A DNA stretch of 64,000 bases from Flavobacterium kingsejongi (GTDB taxonomy: Bacteria > Bacteroidota > Bacteroidia > Flavobacteriales > Flavobacteriaceae). The position numbers and the translations under genes are program-made. Where the stretch lies: contig NZ_CP020919.1 of assembly GCF_003076475.1 (NCBI RefSeq), positions 992,001 to 1,056,000 of the forward strand. The letters run 5' to 3'. Every line of letters starts with the position of its first letter. The first letter of the stretch is position 1. Positions 30,501-37,916 of the stretch are shown one piece after another. The notes beneath the pieces are model-generated. The model was not told the origin of the DNA and made no database searches. It was given only the letters and a program-made list of their open reading frames with translations.

Positions 30501-33500
30501 TTTCCGTCCGCATTTCCGGTACAGCTTACGTTATCGACAACATCCAAAGCTGCCTTTAGGGTAGACAGTGACGGTATGGGTACTGCAGCCTGTTCATAAT
30601 AATAGCAATTGGTACTTGCGTCATATACCATGAACGTATAGGTTACTCCCGATACTAAACCGGTAAACGTCTTTGTGAATGGCGTTCCCGGATCGGAGGC
30701 TACAAATGCCGGATCGGGATATACTGGTTCCGGCCAGGTATAGATTGCAAAGTAGAACGGCCCGGTGGAAATCGCGGCAGCACCTACCGTTACAGTGGCA
30801 GTACCCCCCGAAATACAATCGGTCACTACCGGATCGATATCAATATCCAGGTTATCCGGTGGGGAGGCGATCTTTATGTTTTCTTCAAAATGGGGACACC
30901 CATTACTATCGATGACTTCGACACGGTAAAATCCAAATACCAGGATATCAAATGTATGGTCTGTGGCTGTCGTAGGCCCATAGGAATCCACCAGATTACC
31001 GAGGCTATTGTGCAGGTAATAGGTATAGGTTCCCGTACCGCCCGTGACCCCATTGATGATAATCTCCCCTCTTTTCGTATCTCCGGCTGCCACATCACAA
31101 GTGATGGGTACTGCGGTAAAATTAAAGGCAACGGGATCCGGTTCGGTAATGGTAAAATGAGTTACGGCAGTACAGCTATAGTCTTCCGTCACGGTAATTT
31201 CATATACTCCTGCTGCCAGTCCCCAGGTTTGGCTTCCATAATTTGTCCCGGTCGTGGTGTTTACCACCTGTAGTGTATAATCCGGTGCCGTATACGTTAC
31301 GTCCACGGTAATCGCTGCAATGGCCTCCCCGTGGCACGGGATTTCCTGGATTTGGGTGACGGCTGTAATTTCCGGTGGCGTGGCCGGAGTAATAGTGACA
31401 GTACGACTTTCCCTGGTACAATTATACAAATTTGTCAATTGGAATTTATAGTCCCCCGGGGTTGTCGTCGTATAAATCAGTCCTGCAGTTTCAAAATCAT
31501 CCGGTACCGGTTGTAACGGCCCATACGCACCACCATCTATGGCTACCTGCCAATAGAGTACATCATCTCGATGCATATTATTTCTCAACCAAATTTCCGC
31601 AGCAGCGGTAGTGGTACATCCCAACGGCTTGTCCACAATTACCTGTGGATCAATTGGCAAAAGATTCGGCATCGAAAGGGTGTCGATACAACCGTTAGCA
31701 TCCCGTACCGTAAAAGTATTGGTAATAGAATGGTCAAAAATGGTGAATACAGGACTATCCTGATAGGTACTGCCATTTTGATTGTAAGTAAAGGGCGCTT
31801 TTCCTTGGCTGACTGCTAATACTGCCTGTGTCAACCCATTAAAACAAAGAGTTGATGAAGGATCCAGGGTCAGTACTGGCGGTACGGGTTCTGTAATTTC
31901 AAAAGTAGCTGTTGCCCTACATCCGCCAGGAGATACTATATTAATAGTATATAATCCGGAATCTACGAGGTTATCGAAATAAGGGACACTACTGGTCCTG
32001 TTCCCATTAGGGCCTAATAGCGTATATTGATAGGGCGTCGTTCCTCCCGTTGCATTGATTACAACACTTCCACCGCTGATACAGGTTTTATCGGTGACAT
32101 CTACTGTTACTTCAATCGGATCCGGTTGGGTAATGGTAAAGTTTAATGTTATAAAACAGGTCCCATCGGTATAACTGTTTTTTATCAAAAACACATGATC
32201 TCCAGCCGTTAAATAGGTTAGGTTCAGTAATGGATTGGCCTCGCCCGACCATATTACTTCATCATCCAAAATATATCCATACATATTGTCCGCAGGAGTA
32301 CCGAAGTTTGTAATCCTGATTAATGCTTGTCCATCATTTAAACCGCTATTACAGGATAAATGGGTAAGTCCCACGATTTCCGCCGTAAAAGTTTTATCTT
32401 CTACGACTACCGAAGCCGTAAGGGTTCCGGGGCATGTTTCGGGTAGCTGTGTCACCTGGATGTCATCCAGCGCGATCGCATTTTCAGTTCCGGCCGTTGT
32501 GTAGGAACGCAATACGACTTTTATATTCGTTTGGTTACCAGGCTGTAACGTCACGCTATAATTATTCCAGTCCTCATTGTTTGGGATTCCTCCGGTATGG
32601 CTTTCCTGAATCAGGACTCCGGTAGCATCTACCAACTGGATGGTAATATCCGGAAAGGCACCCACAGCCATGCTGTTCCTAAGGTTGAGTGCGGCTAAAG
32701 TCACCGTAATTTCCTGGTTGGGCAGGCTATTCGTAATTTCTTTTTCATATAGCACACTGTCTGTATTCCCCAGGTTCAGGGCCAGGAAACGTCCTTGTGC
32801 ATCCCCGGTATGATCGGGGCGTACAATCCAGTTGGCAGCCAGGGGCGCAATGGTAGTTGTAACCGTGTATTCGCCAGGCATTAAATCTGCCCCTGCCGTA
32901 CAATCGTCCGGTCCTGCCTGTGCATTATAACAATAGGAAGGGTCGATATTCGGGAGCGGTTTATTCGCTCCGGTTCCAAAGGTTTCTTTTACTAAAATCC
33001 CGTGTGCGGGCGGCGGACTGCTGCTATAGTGTGCTGTTACCACATGGGGGCCGGGTGCTACATCGTCAAAGACATTGCCGGGTTGCACCGGATTCCCATC
33101 AAGGCTGTATTCATAGGTAAAATCAATATTGTTGGATGCCGTTACGGTCAGTATTGCTATTCCGTTACATGTTTCCTGTTTGTCAATTGTAATGGTTGGT
33201 GCGGCTACAGGCGGATCAATAGTGATACTCCTGCTAATGGTGCAGCCGGCCGCATCCCTGATCCATACGGTATGGGTTCCAGCCCCGAGATAGCCGGCAT
33301 TGCTGCTGCCAAAACTACCGCCTCCGATCTGGTAGGTATAAGGTGATGTCCCTCCCGATACATTGGTAATCCGTATTTCCGAACGGTTATCGGCACGGCA
33401 ACTGCCTTCTTTTGAAATGCCTACCTCAGCGGTTAAAGGCTCCGGGCCTTCAATGATTACCATTATAATCCCCGGGCAATAGGTTCCGGGATAATCGGCT

Positions 33501-33796
33501 ACCCTGATGGTATAGGTTCCGGCACTCAGTCCGGTAAACGTATTTTGGGTGGCCGGGTGTGCCGGCTTTCCATCCATACTGTAAATATAATTGCCATTAT
33601 TGCCCCCGGTAGCGGTTACCGTGATGGTCCCATTCGAATAGGCCGAACAGGCCACATTGGTATGGGTTTCGGTCACCGTGATGGGCAGGTTTTGTGTAAT
33701 CGTAATGGGAAATGAAAGGGTACAGCCACTGGCATCCTTTACCCAAACGGTATAGGATCCTATAGTGTCCACAATAATAATCTTGGATACCGGCAT
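24515..33796 (-). CDS. Giant protein 2, fragment 3: SprB-repeat body
   Basis: 3093 codons, in the same frame as fragment 2 and separated from it only by TGA CCG. It is made of SprB repeats with the jelly-roll, carbohydrate-binding-like domain at about residues 265-455 (KETFGTGANKPLPNIDPSYC ... ALDDIQVTQLPE). It lacks both a signal peptide and a sorting domain. The Met used as start is an internal residue of the ancestral protein. The reading ends at ...NGCTTAVEVQ, exactly where the paralogue continues, because of the frameshift near 24520. Confidence 0.75.
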   Translation of the reverse strand: MPVSKIIIVDTIGSYTVWVKDASGCTLSFPITITQNLPITVTETHTNVACSAYSNGTITVTATGGNNGNYIYSMDGKPAHPATQNTFTGLSAGTYTIRVADYPGTYCPGIIMVIIEGPEPLTAEVGISKEGSCRADNRSEIRITNVSGGTSPYTYQIGGGSFGSSNAGYLGAGTHTVWIRDAAGCTISRSITIDPPVAAPTITIDKQETCNGIAILTVTASNNIDFTYEYSLDGNPVQPGNVFDDVAPGPHVVTAHYSSSPPPAHGILVKETFGTGANKPLPNIDPSYCYNAQAGPDDCTAGADLMPGEYTVTTTIAPLAANWIVRPDHTGDAQGRFLALNLGNTDSVLYEKEITNSLPNQEITVTLAALNLRNSMAVGAFPDITIQLVDATGVLIQESHTGGIPNNEDWNNYSVTLQPGNQTNIKVVLRSYTTAGTENAIALDDIQVTQLPETCPGTLTASVVVEDKTFTAEIVGLTHLSCNSGLNDGQALIRITNFGTPADNMYGYILDDEVIWSGEANPLLNLTYLTAGDHVFLIKNSYTDGTCFITLNFTITQPDPIEVTVDVTDKTCISGGSVVINATGGTTPYQYTLLGPNGNRTSSVPYFDNLVDSGLYTINIVSPGGCRATATFEITEPVPPVLTLDPSSTLCFNGLTQAVLAVSQGKAPFTYNQNGSTYQDSPVFTIFDHSITNTFTVRDANGCIDTLSMPNLLPIDPQVIVDKPLGCTTTAAAEIWLRNNMHRDDVLYWQVAIDGGAYGPLQPVPDDFETAGLIYTTTTPGDYKFQLTNLYNCTRESRTVTITPATPPEITAVTQIQEIPCHGEAIAAITVDVTYTAPDYTLQVVNTTTGTNYGSQTWGLAAGVYEITVTEDYSCTAVTHFTITEPDPVAFNFTAVPITCDVAAGDTKRGEIIINGVTGGTGTYTYYLHNSLGNLVDSYGPTTATDHTFDILVFGFYRVEVIDSNGCPHFEENIKIASPPDNLDIDIDPVVTDCISGGTATVTVGAAAISTGPFYFAIYTWPEPVYPDPAFVASDPGTPFTKTFTGLVSGVTYTFMVYDASTNCYYYEQAAVPIPSLSTLKAALDVVDNVSCTGNADGKISFTITDYAIDATSVSYQVYYTLNNTVAGPLETTSTLAGAPITITHYGPLAPGSYYLLFTENGGTANGCCTTSNNFTITESVLALEVTAAVLQNDNCGLNTGILAATAQYGTAPYEYQWDIATAPAPVLATWAGSSPNTFAAEAGSYIVYVKDANNCITASTVVVLDEDPAPVISAVLTNSCESTEGTYSAIITLDTEGIAPYWLSLDGATAIGPVSFPHTLTNLNSGTHTITVTDTNSCDATITLEIKAPLGLTATVDLTNCTADDGTITAIATGGSGAYEYQLEDSSGISTAFQATALFPDLASGDYVLGVRDTTTLCSAFILVTLAVPAPVVFDATTVPVGCFGSADGRLTVAMAAASTDFPYEYSKDGGTTWQADPLFINLTAGDHVITVKSARNCVASMTFTIGTPALMELLPAAITVTEFACTAGNVMQSAMITIDPNQITGGSGTYVRYVFRETMSDSLLQDSPNPVYIVLAAGGGSYSITVYDTNGCEATATAVITAFDSLESASVVVVTPITCLADATISISAVTGLGDLSVLEYSKDNGANWQDSAIFANLGIGNYSFQIRHKVTGCKLYAVHDIGSPNVFTIGVNTISQVVCEGTNTGAVTFSVNDPGYTGGFQWEIFESDGTPTGLSGSQPDQGPTLAIAFGAGTYTVRVTLDGTPFCTQELEFAIAAPVGGVLNGTTAVQEISCDGNDGSIRLTANGGWGNYRYYVGISPPTAAAYTPTVLWEGLSLGTYQVWIRDAGGCELQLPDVILVDPTPITANLEIITQQCYGLDGSILVSTAMGGAGDNYQYQLIKDGSPQGTVQANRVFSGLDAGVYAIVVSDTWNCTVTTNTIVLLERLLLESAVDKGIDCDVVQPGAAITATASGGSGNFDYTLHYPDGTTATNTTGIFTGMADAGTYTISVKDTVTDCEKSQIHTFDAPIPVTFDAVATPVSCFAGADGRIDITLLTGNNNPDYQYSSNDGPLQYSPVFTGLIAGTYTVKVVSARHCFAVETLTIVEPTAVTASASINDFGCTPGNMPAPAVIVLAGSGGTPDYMYSIDGTSFYSNATFTVYDTGAPQAITGYVKDANGCIATTNMVLDPSVPMSAPIIVPVTALTCTNAAIVEVNVTGGSGAFLYQLLPSGIPQAGNQVALPEVGAYIIKISDTVSGCSRMAYYTVTDFERIGVTATSQKQITCFGDRNGVIEISISDYSGPYTFVVRNGSGASVANGTGTTTVNPMEIPGLDAGNYTVAVTATTTPFCTAVSNLVGISTPISALSVNLALTSAVHCDGIGGAIVANPSGGWLGYTYQFTDTATGSILQPYSTNSVLGNLTAGNYTVTVQDLEGCTAIATITLALPVPIVVQAIASTAAVTCFGDHTVTITATANGGEGANYQYSLLHMGTGLVTGPQSSPVFEGLGAGTYTATATDTWNCSGTSATVVVVSPAELVAELVVNQPLGCLSGAQISIVATGGTAPYSYSTDGLSYATLDTFTVGPGTYQYYVRDANNCEVMTQQLTIAPIPVLDIVLDLAGATISCAGDTAAQIVAIATGGVGNYTYTLMDYTTNSVVAGPQPTGVFTGLGSGTYTVTVSSGDCIRISEIIAIAAPVPLVVTATVSMIQCAGTTTGQISSSATGGTGTLQFAITPNLDQWQSGSTFENLAAGTYGIKVQDANGCYDYQEYTITEPAPLEAILVIESEEACSGTNTGSIRVEASGGMAPYATSLNSNFAGDFVPGRILFDNLSGGQEYTIHIRDANGCIVTRTITLAAPVILEAEPVVAYSCANNLPVHEVRIVVNPEAVGDVLYAIDDGVYQSQDTFTNLNYGPHQFHVRHTGGCEITRWFIIERRDPIIALAVVAPVICGNDSDGSITMVVSAGTAPYEYAISPNPTAYGASNVFEGLAVGDYTVWVRDANGCVLERQVTVNGPAALVATLVTVVPEVCSGEADGAIAITVTGGVAPYATSLNDGPFVTGQLEFLELSGGQLHHIVVRDANGCTTAVEVQ

Positions 33797-33799
33797 CGG

Positions 33800-36121
33800 T
33801 CAATAGCTGATCGCACCGCCTGGCATTTGCTGCAAAGCATACTGATAGCTGGCAGGATTACCGCCCGAGACGGCAAACTGAAGCCGCCCGATAGGCAGTC
33901 CACCACCACCGCCCGGTACACAGGAAGCGATATTGGTTACAGCTACCGTCGCTATAAATTCTGGGTATATGGTATGGTTGACCGGAACATTACACCAGTT
34001 GGCATCCCGTACTACAAAGGTGTAATCGCCGGGAGCAAGACCAGTAAAAACGGGGCTTGCCTGATAGCTGCTGCCTCCATTACTGCTATAATATAGCGGT
34101 GCTACCCCGCCTGTCCCTGCCAGTTCGACGGTGGCACCATTGGCCGTATCATAACATGCTGTTTGCTGCAATGCTGCCGTTAGGGGTAACGCCCGGTTAA
34201 TCGTAAAATCAACAGATGTGCTACAGCCCCTGCTGTCGGTAATGGTCGCGGTATACGTTCCTTCTACATTCAGGTAATCAAATACATTATGGGTTTGTGG
34301 CCCTACTATAGTACCCCCATCCGGAAACTGTACGGTATAGTGGCGTACACCCGGTGCACCGCCGGATCCCACTAATACTACCGAACCGTGAATGCAACTG
34401 ATATCTGACGGATGGGCTGCTAACCCTAAAGTGGACGCGGTGCCACCAATTGTAACGGTAGCAGTATCCATACAGCCGGTAACCTCATCGGTCACGAGCA
34501 GCGTATAATTCCCCGGAGCGAGGTTTGGGAGGGTAATGGAAACGCCGGGTGTTTGCCCTGTTACTATTGCATCACTATTTAATTTATAAGAAAACAAATG
34601 CCCATCGCTATGATCCATGACCTTAAAGGTAATGGAACCATCATTGCTGCATCGTGCATTCTCCCCGGTAAATTCGATCAGCTGGATGGGGATTCCTCCC
34701 ACTATCTCATGGTTTTGGGTGTAGGAACAGCCTTTGCTGTCGGTCACTTTAAAGGTATATACTCCGGGAGCAATATTGGCAAATAGCGGGTCATTGCCAT
34801 TTCCGATGAGTGTCGGTGCTATAATTTCATAGGTAAAGGGCGCTGTGCCACCCGTTACCGCCAAGGCTACTGCTACACTATTGCAGCCCAAAGGCGTCGT
34901 GGTAAAAGTGAGTCCCGTCGGAGGATTTAGCGGTTCCAAAATCCAGGTGTCGGAAGGTGCGATACAGCCATTGGCATCCCGGATATAGGTGGTATAGGTT
35001 CCTGCCGCCAGATTGGTAAAAACGGGAGCTGCCTGAAACGTTCCGGAATCACCCAAACGGTATTCATACGGGGGTGTTCCCCCTGTAGCGCCATAAAATT
35101 CGATACTTCCCAGTGTCGTACAGGTTAACTCCTGCAGGATATTGGTCCCTACTTCCATATTAGAGGCCGCTACTATAACCGCAAGTTCCGGTTCGGTTTC
35201 ACAATATAGTGTTGCACCACCAGCAGCTGTCCCTATGGTATACCGCAACTGGATGTAATAGTCGTTGGGTGCCAGATTGGGGAATATCCCTGAATCCTGA
35301 TAGGCAGGATTACCAATGCTCCCTTCATGCAAACGGTAGGCTATTGGAAAACCATGACTGTTGGAGAGGTTTACTGTAATACTACCATTGGCAAAAACAC
35401 CGCCACATAAGGGCTGGACGGCAGCGACGGTATATTCCGGGGCAATACGATTCAGGGTAATCCCGGCGGTAGTGGTACAGCCATTGGTATCCTCAACCGT
35501 AATGGTGTAGGTTCCCGGATCGGCTATGGCAAATTCGGGAGCTGCCTGTGTAGGCCGTCCCGGCAGCGTATAGGTAAAGGGAGCCACACCACCCGCCACA
35601 GCTACTGTAACTACAGCCGCATTACAGGTGAGTGGTGCTGTAAGATTGGCTACCGCTTCCAAAGGTTCCGAAGTAGTGGTGATCGTAACGACCTGTTCGC
35701 CATCGGTACAATCGCCTCCGGTATATTTTACGGTATAGGTTCCGGCACCCAGGTTCGAAAAGCTATAATATTTCTGGGTAATCAGATAAGGCAAAACCAA
35801 CAGGAGGCTACCATCTTTCCATAATTCAAAACGCATTGTGGCGGTATTGCCCGCCCAGTTTAGCAATGCTGCCCTGATTGCACTCCTGCCACAGGCGGGT
35901 GGCGTTACCAGTACTTCCATAGCTCCCTGCTGCAAGTGTTCCACAGTAATATCCTGCAATGCTACACTACAACTTCCGGCTACTCCTCCGGTACCCGCAC
36001 GGACGTATCCCGTATAGGTCCCGGGCGGGACTGTATTGAATTCGGGACTGTCCTGCCAGTCAAAAACCACAGTTGGATTCAACTGGTCTACCACTTTATA
36101 TTGGTAGCCTGTCGCAGGCAT
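33800..36121 (-). CDS. Giant protein 2, fragment 2: SprB-repeat segment
   Basis: 773 codons. Begins at the internal MPATGYQYKV, which aligns with NVPATGYEFSLD in giant protein 1, and continues as SprB repeats until the in-frame TGA at 33802-33800 (GGAISY-stop). The repeat pattern resumes in the same frame just after the stop (VDTIGSYTVWVKDASGC), so this is a nonsense change and not a natural end. Confidence 0.7.
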   Translation of the reverse strand: MPATGYQYKVVDQLNPTVVFDWQDSPEFNTVPPGTYTGYVRAGTGGVAGSCSVALQDITVEHLQQGAMEVLVTPPACGRSAIRAALLNWAGNTATMRFELWKDGSLLLVLPYLITQKYYSFSNLGAGTYTVKYTGGDCTDGEQVVTITTTSEPLEAVANLTAPLTCNAAVVTVAVAGGVAPFTYTLPGRPTQAAPEFAIADPGTYTITVEDTNGCTTTAGITLNRIAPEYTVAAVQPLCGGVFANGSITVNLSNSHGFPIAYRLHEGSIGNPAYQDSGIFPNLAPNDYYIQLRYTIGTAAGGATLYCETEPELAVIVAASNMEVGTNILQELTCTTLGSIEFYGATGGTPPYEYRLGDSGTFQAAPVFTNLAAGTYTTYIRDANGCIAPSDTWILEPLNPPTGLTFTTTPLGCNSVAVALAVTGGTAPFTYEIIAPTLIGNGNDPLFANIAPGVYTFKVTDSKGCSYTQNHEIVGGIPIQLIEFTGENARCSNDGSITFKVMDHSDGHLFSYKLNSDAIVTGQTPGVSITLPNLAPGNYTLLVTDEVTGCMDTATVTIGGTASTLGLAAHPSDISCIHGSVVLVGSGGAPGVRHYTVQFPDGGTIVGPQTHNVFDYLNVEGTYTATITDSRGCSTSVDFTINRALPLTAALQQTACYDTANGATVELAGTGGVAPLYYSSNGGSSYQASPVFTGLAPGDYTFVVRDANWCNVPVNHTIYPEFIATVAVTNIASCVPGGGGGLPIGRLQFAVSGGNPASYQYALQQMPGGAISY

Positions 36122-37269
36122 ATTGATAAAATGAATGGCCCCTTAATAGCAGCCGATACCGTACAATCCACAGGGGTCACTACGACCCCGGGATTCATTG
36201 TATTACTGCTTACATTAAAATAATAGGGCTTGAAACAGCCATTCTGGTAATAAATGGTTACCCGCCACTGGCCGGTGGTAGTGGCGGTAAAACTGTTCCC
36301 AACAGCGCGCTCTATCCACATGCATTCCGGATCTTTCGCGGCACAATTCTCCAATCCGGATCCACTGCAGGACGACTCGTCCAGCTGTTCCCATATAATA
36401 TTCTGGACATCTGTAATGGGAATCGTAATGTGCCGGCTGTCGCCTGCACTGCATAAGACTATCGTAACCAGCTCTTCGCCATCATTGGGACAGGTAACCG
36501 TTTCGCCAAACGCAGCAAGCGGATGGGTTGTCATCTCGACAAACGGGATTACGGTAATTTCTTCGGTCAGAACCTCACAATTCCGTGTGGCTGTCACGGT
36601 ATAATTGCCCGCTGTAGTCAGCGTGATTTGCTGGTTGTTCCCAATGGGAGTGCCCAGGTTATTTTTCCATACATACGAAGAGTAGCCCGCTATGGCCGTG
36701 ACCTGAACCCCCGGCCCACAAAGCACTACCGTGCGCTGTTGCACGGGCATCGCTGTAGGCTGTACGGTTACGATGACCGATGTTATGTATCCATTTCCTA
36801 CGAAATCATGAGTCCTGACTATATATTCTCCCGCATTTGCTGCAGTAAGATTTGGGACTTCCAGGTGGTATCCTGGTATGATGGTAAAATCCGGGAGTAT
36901 CCACTCTACATACTCCCAATCCTCTGTTGAATCAAAGGCAAGTTGCAGGGTTTCCCCTGTACAGTAGACCGTTTCTCCTGTAATTGTTCCCATCAGGAAA
37001 CGATCCTTCCCTACTGCTGTAACGTTTGTATCATCCGGGATGCGTATCCCCGTAAATAAAGAACCGGAAGCTACACCCCTGTTGGGGTTACAGGCTTCCG
37101 GGGCAACACTATATTTATCAGGGATCCGTAATCCGGGACTTGTTACACTCTTGTATTCCGTACCACCATGAACGGAACGGGCGACCTCCATCGTCGCTGC
37201 CGATAGGGCCTGTAGTACTGGAATTGAAAATAGGAATGCTACTGCAAAGAATTGTAGTTTTTTTATCAT
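36088..37269 (-). CDS. Giant protein 2, fragment 1: signal peptide and N-terminal module
   Basis: 393 codons. The signal peptide is MIKKLQFFAVAFLFSIPVLQA, near identical to the paralogues. The first ~165 residues are shorter than, and different from, the N-terminal domains of giants 1 and 3. From about residue 170 the shared cysteine-rich module appears (RTVVLCGPGVQVTAIAGYSSYVW ... QWRVTIYYQNGCFKPYYFNV). It stops in the wrong frame about 18 codons after the G-run lesion. A secreted but unsorted stub is the most this fragment could make. Confidence 0.7.
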   Translation of the reverse strand: MIKKLQFFAVAFLFSIPVLQALSAATMEVARSVHGGTEYKSVTSPGLRIPDKYSVAPEACNPNRGVASGSLFTGIRIPDDTNVTAVGKDRFLMGTITGETVYCTGETLQLAFDSTEDWEYVEWILPDFTIIPGYHLEVPNLTAANAGEYIVRTHDFVGNGYITSVIVTVQPTAMPVQQRTVVLCGPGVQVTAIAGYSSYVWKNNLGTPIGNNQQITLTTAGNYTVTATRNCEVLTEEITVIPFVEMTTHPLAAFGETVTCPNDGEELVTIVLCSAGDSRHITIPITDVQNIIWEQLDESSCSGSGLENCAAKDPECMWIERAVGNSFTATTTGQWRVTIYYQNGCFKPYYFNVSSNTMNPGVVVTPVDCTVSAAIKGPFILSICLRQATNIKW

Positions 37270-37671
37270 AAAATACTATTTTTCGAACTATACTAAACTG
37301 TAATCCCAGAAGGATTTTATATGGATTGCCAGCAGGACACCGCCTGGGCAGTATAAAATGGTGAAACCCTATAGCAGGTTCTATTGTAAGCCCTGCCATT
37401 GGGTTGTATTGCTATACCATCGATCGCCGCACTATACCTTCCTTTGCCTGCAAAAAGTGACATTCAACCCTATTTCCCATATTTGGGATAGGTCAAAGTA
37501 CAGCCCTGCCATCAAGGCATGGCCTTGCATGAGGCAATGCAAATCATCGTGTTTGGGGATCGCTGAACGTGTACTAACGATTTCATAATTCTGCCTAAAA
37601 CCCTGCTCATTTTGAGCGGATTATTGGCAAGCGTATAAAGTCGCATAGTGTACTCTTCAGGATTTGACATA
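37270..37671 (-). other. Leader region upstream of giant gene 2
   Basis: About 400 bases between the conserved element and the start of the broken giant gene. A 24-codon reading from an ATG at 37586 (ATTATGAAATCG start context) is the nearest analogue of the leader ORFs seen in the other two leaders, but it is short and unconvincing. Several small dyads are present. No gene is supported. Confidence 0.4.
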
Positions 37672-37744
37672 CAAAGCTACAGGACAGTTTGAAGATAAAC
37701 TGCCACGATACGTTTTCTAAATATCAGATAACGACATTTTTTAA
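37672..37744 (-). promoter_or_regulatory. Conserved 73-bp element, copy B (upstream of giant gene 2)
   Basis: Same layout as copies A and C. On the minus strand it contains TTATCTGATATT, GAAAACGTAT, GTGGC and ends CTGTCCTGTAGCTTTG, whose last eight bases match the -7 consensus TAnnTTTG. A TTTA 17 bases before that box could be a degenerate -33 element. It is the most diverged of the three copies, in line with its broken gene. Confidence 0.7.
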
Positions 37745-37852
37745 AGCCCATTTTCAGACTGTATTCGCGATTGTTTTATTTGTAATACTTATCGCCACGA
37801 TATCCGGAGAAATACAACAAACCGAATTCGATTTTCCGGATCGCCTTAAACC

Positions 37853-37887
37853 AAAATACCCCCACGGTACAACCGTGAGGGTATTTT
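37853..37887 (-). terminator. Terminator of giant gene 3
   Basis: AAAATACCCCCACGGT (37853-37868) pairs with ACCGTGAGGGTATTTT (37872-37887), one mismatch in 16, three-base loop. The minus-strand stem ends in TTTT. It lies 30 bases after the giant gene 3 stop. Confidence 0.85.
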
Positions 37888-37916
37888 TATTGGATGCTTT
37901 TTTGCCTATTTAGGCA

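Larger units (their letters stand above)
23802..37269 (-). pseudogene. Giant SprB-repeat protein 2, interrupted by two frameshifts and a stop
   Basis: Third paralogue of the giant adhesins, about 4489 codons from signal peptide to sorting domain, but open only in four pieces. Lesion 1 is a frameshift at 36139-36142 (a run of four G where five, or a two-base change, would restore GAIHFINMPATGY). Lesion 2 is an in-frame TGA at 33802-33800. Lesion 3 is a one-base loss near 24518-24521, within GTACAATGATA, where the paralogue's sense continues in the next frame. Signal peptide and sorting domain end up on different fragments, so no fragment could be both exported and anchored. The flanking giant genes (12.8 and 12.0 kb) are intact, which favours real decay over poor sequence quality, though assembly error remains possible. 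The conserved upstream element and the terminator are both present. Confidence 0.85.

Noticed and set aside
23802..37269. Programmed frameshifting joining the fragments of giant gene 2
   Set aside because: Two different frameshift contexts and a plain in-frame TGA occur, with no slippery heptamer or downstream structure recognised; ordinary mutation explains them better.
37118..37399. 93-codon minus-strand ORF overlapping the start of giant gene 2
   Set aside because: It overlaps the conserved signal peptide coding sequence in another frame; only loose, probably chance, resemblance to the leader ORFs of the other giants.
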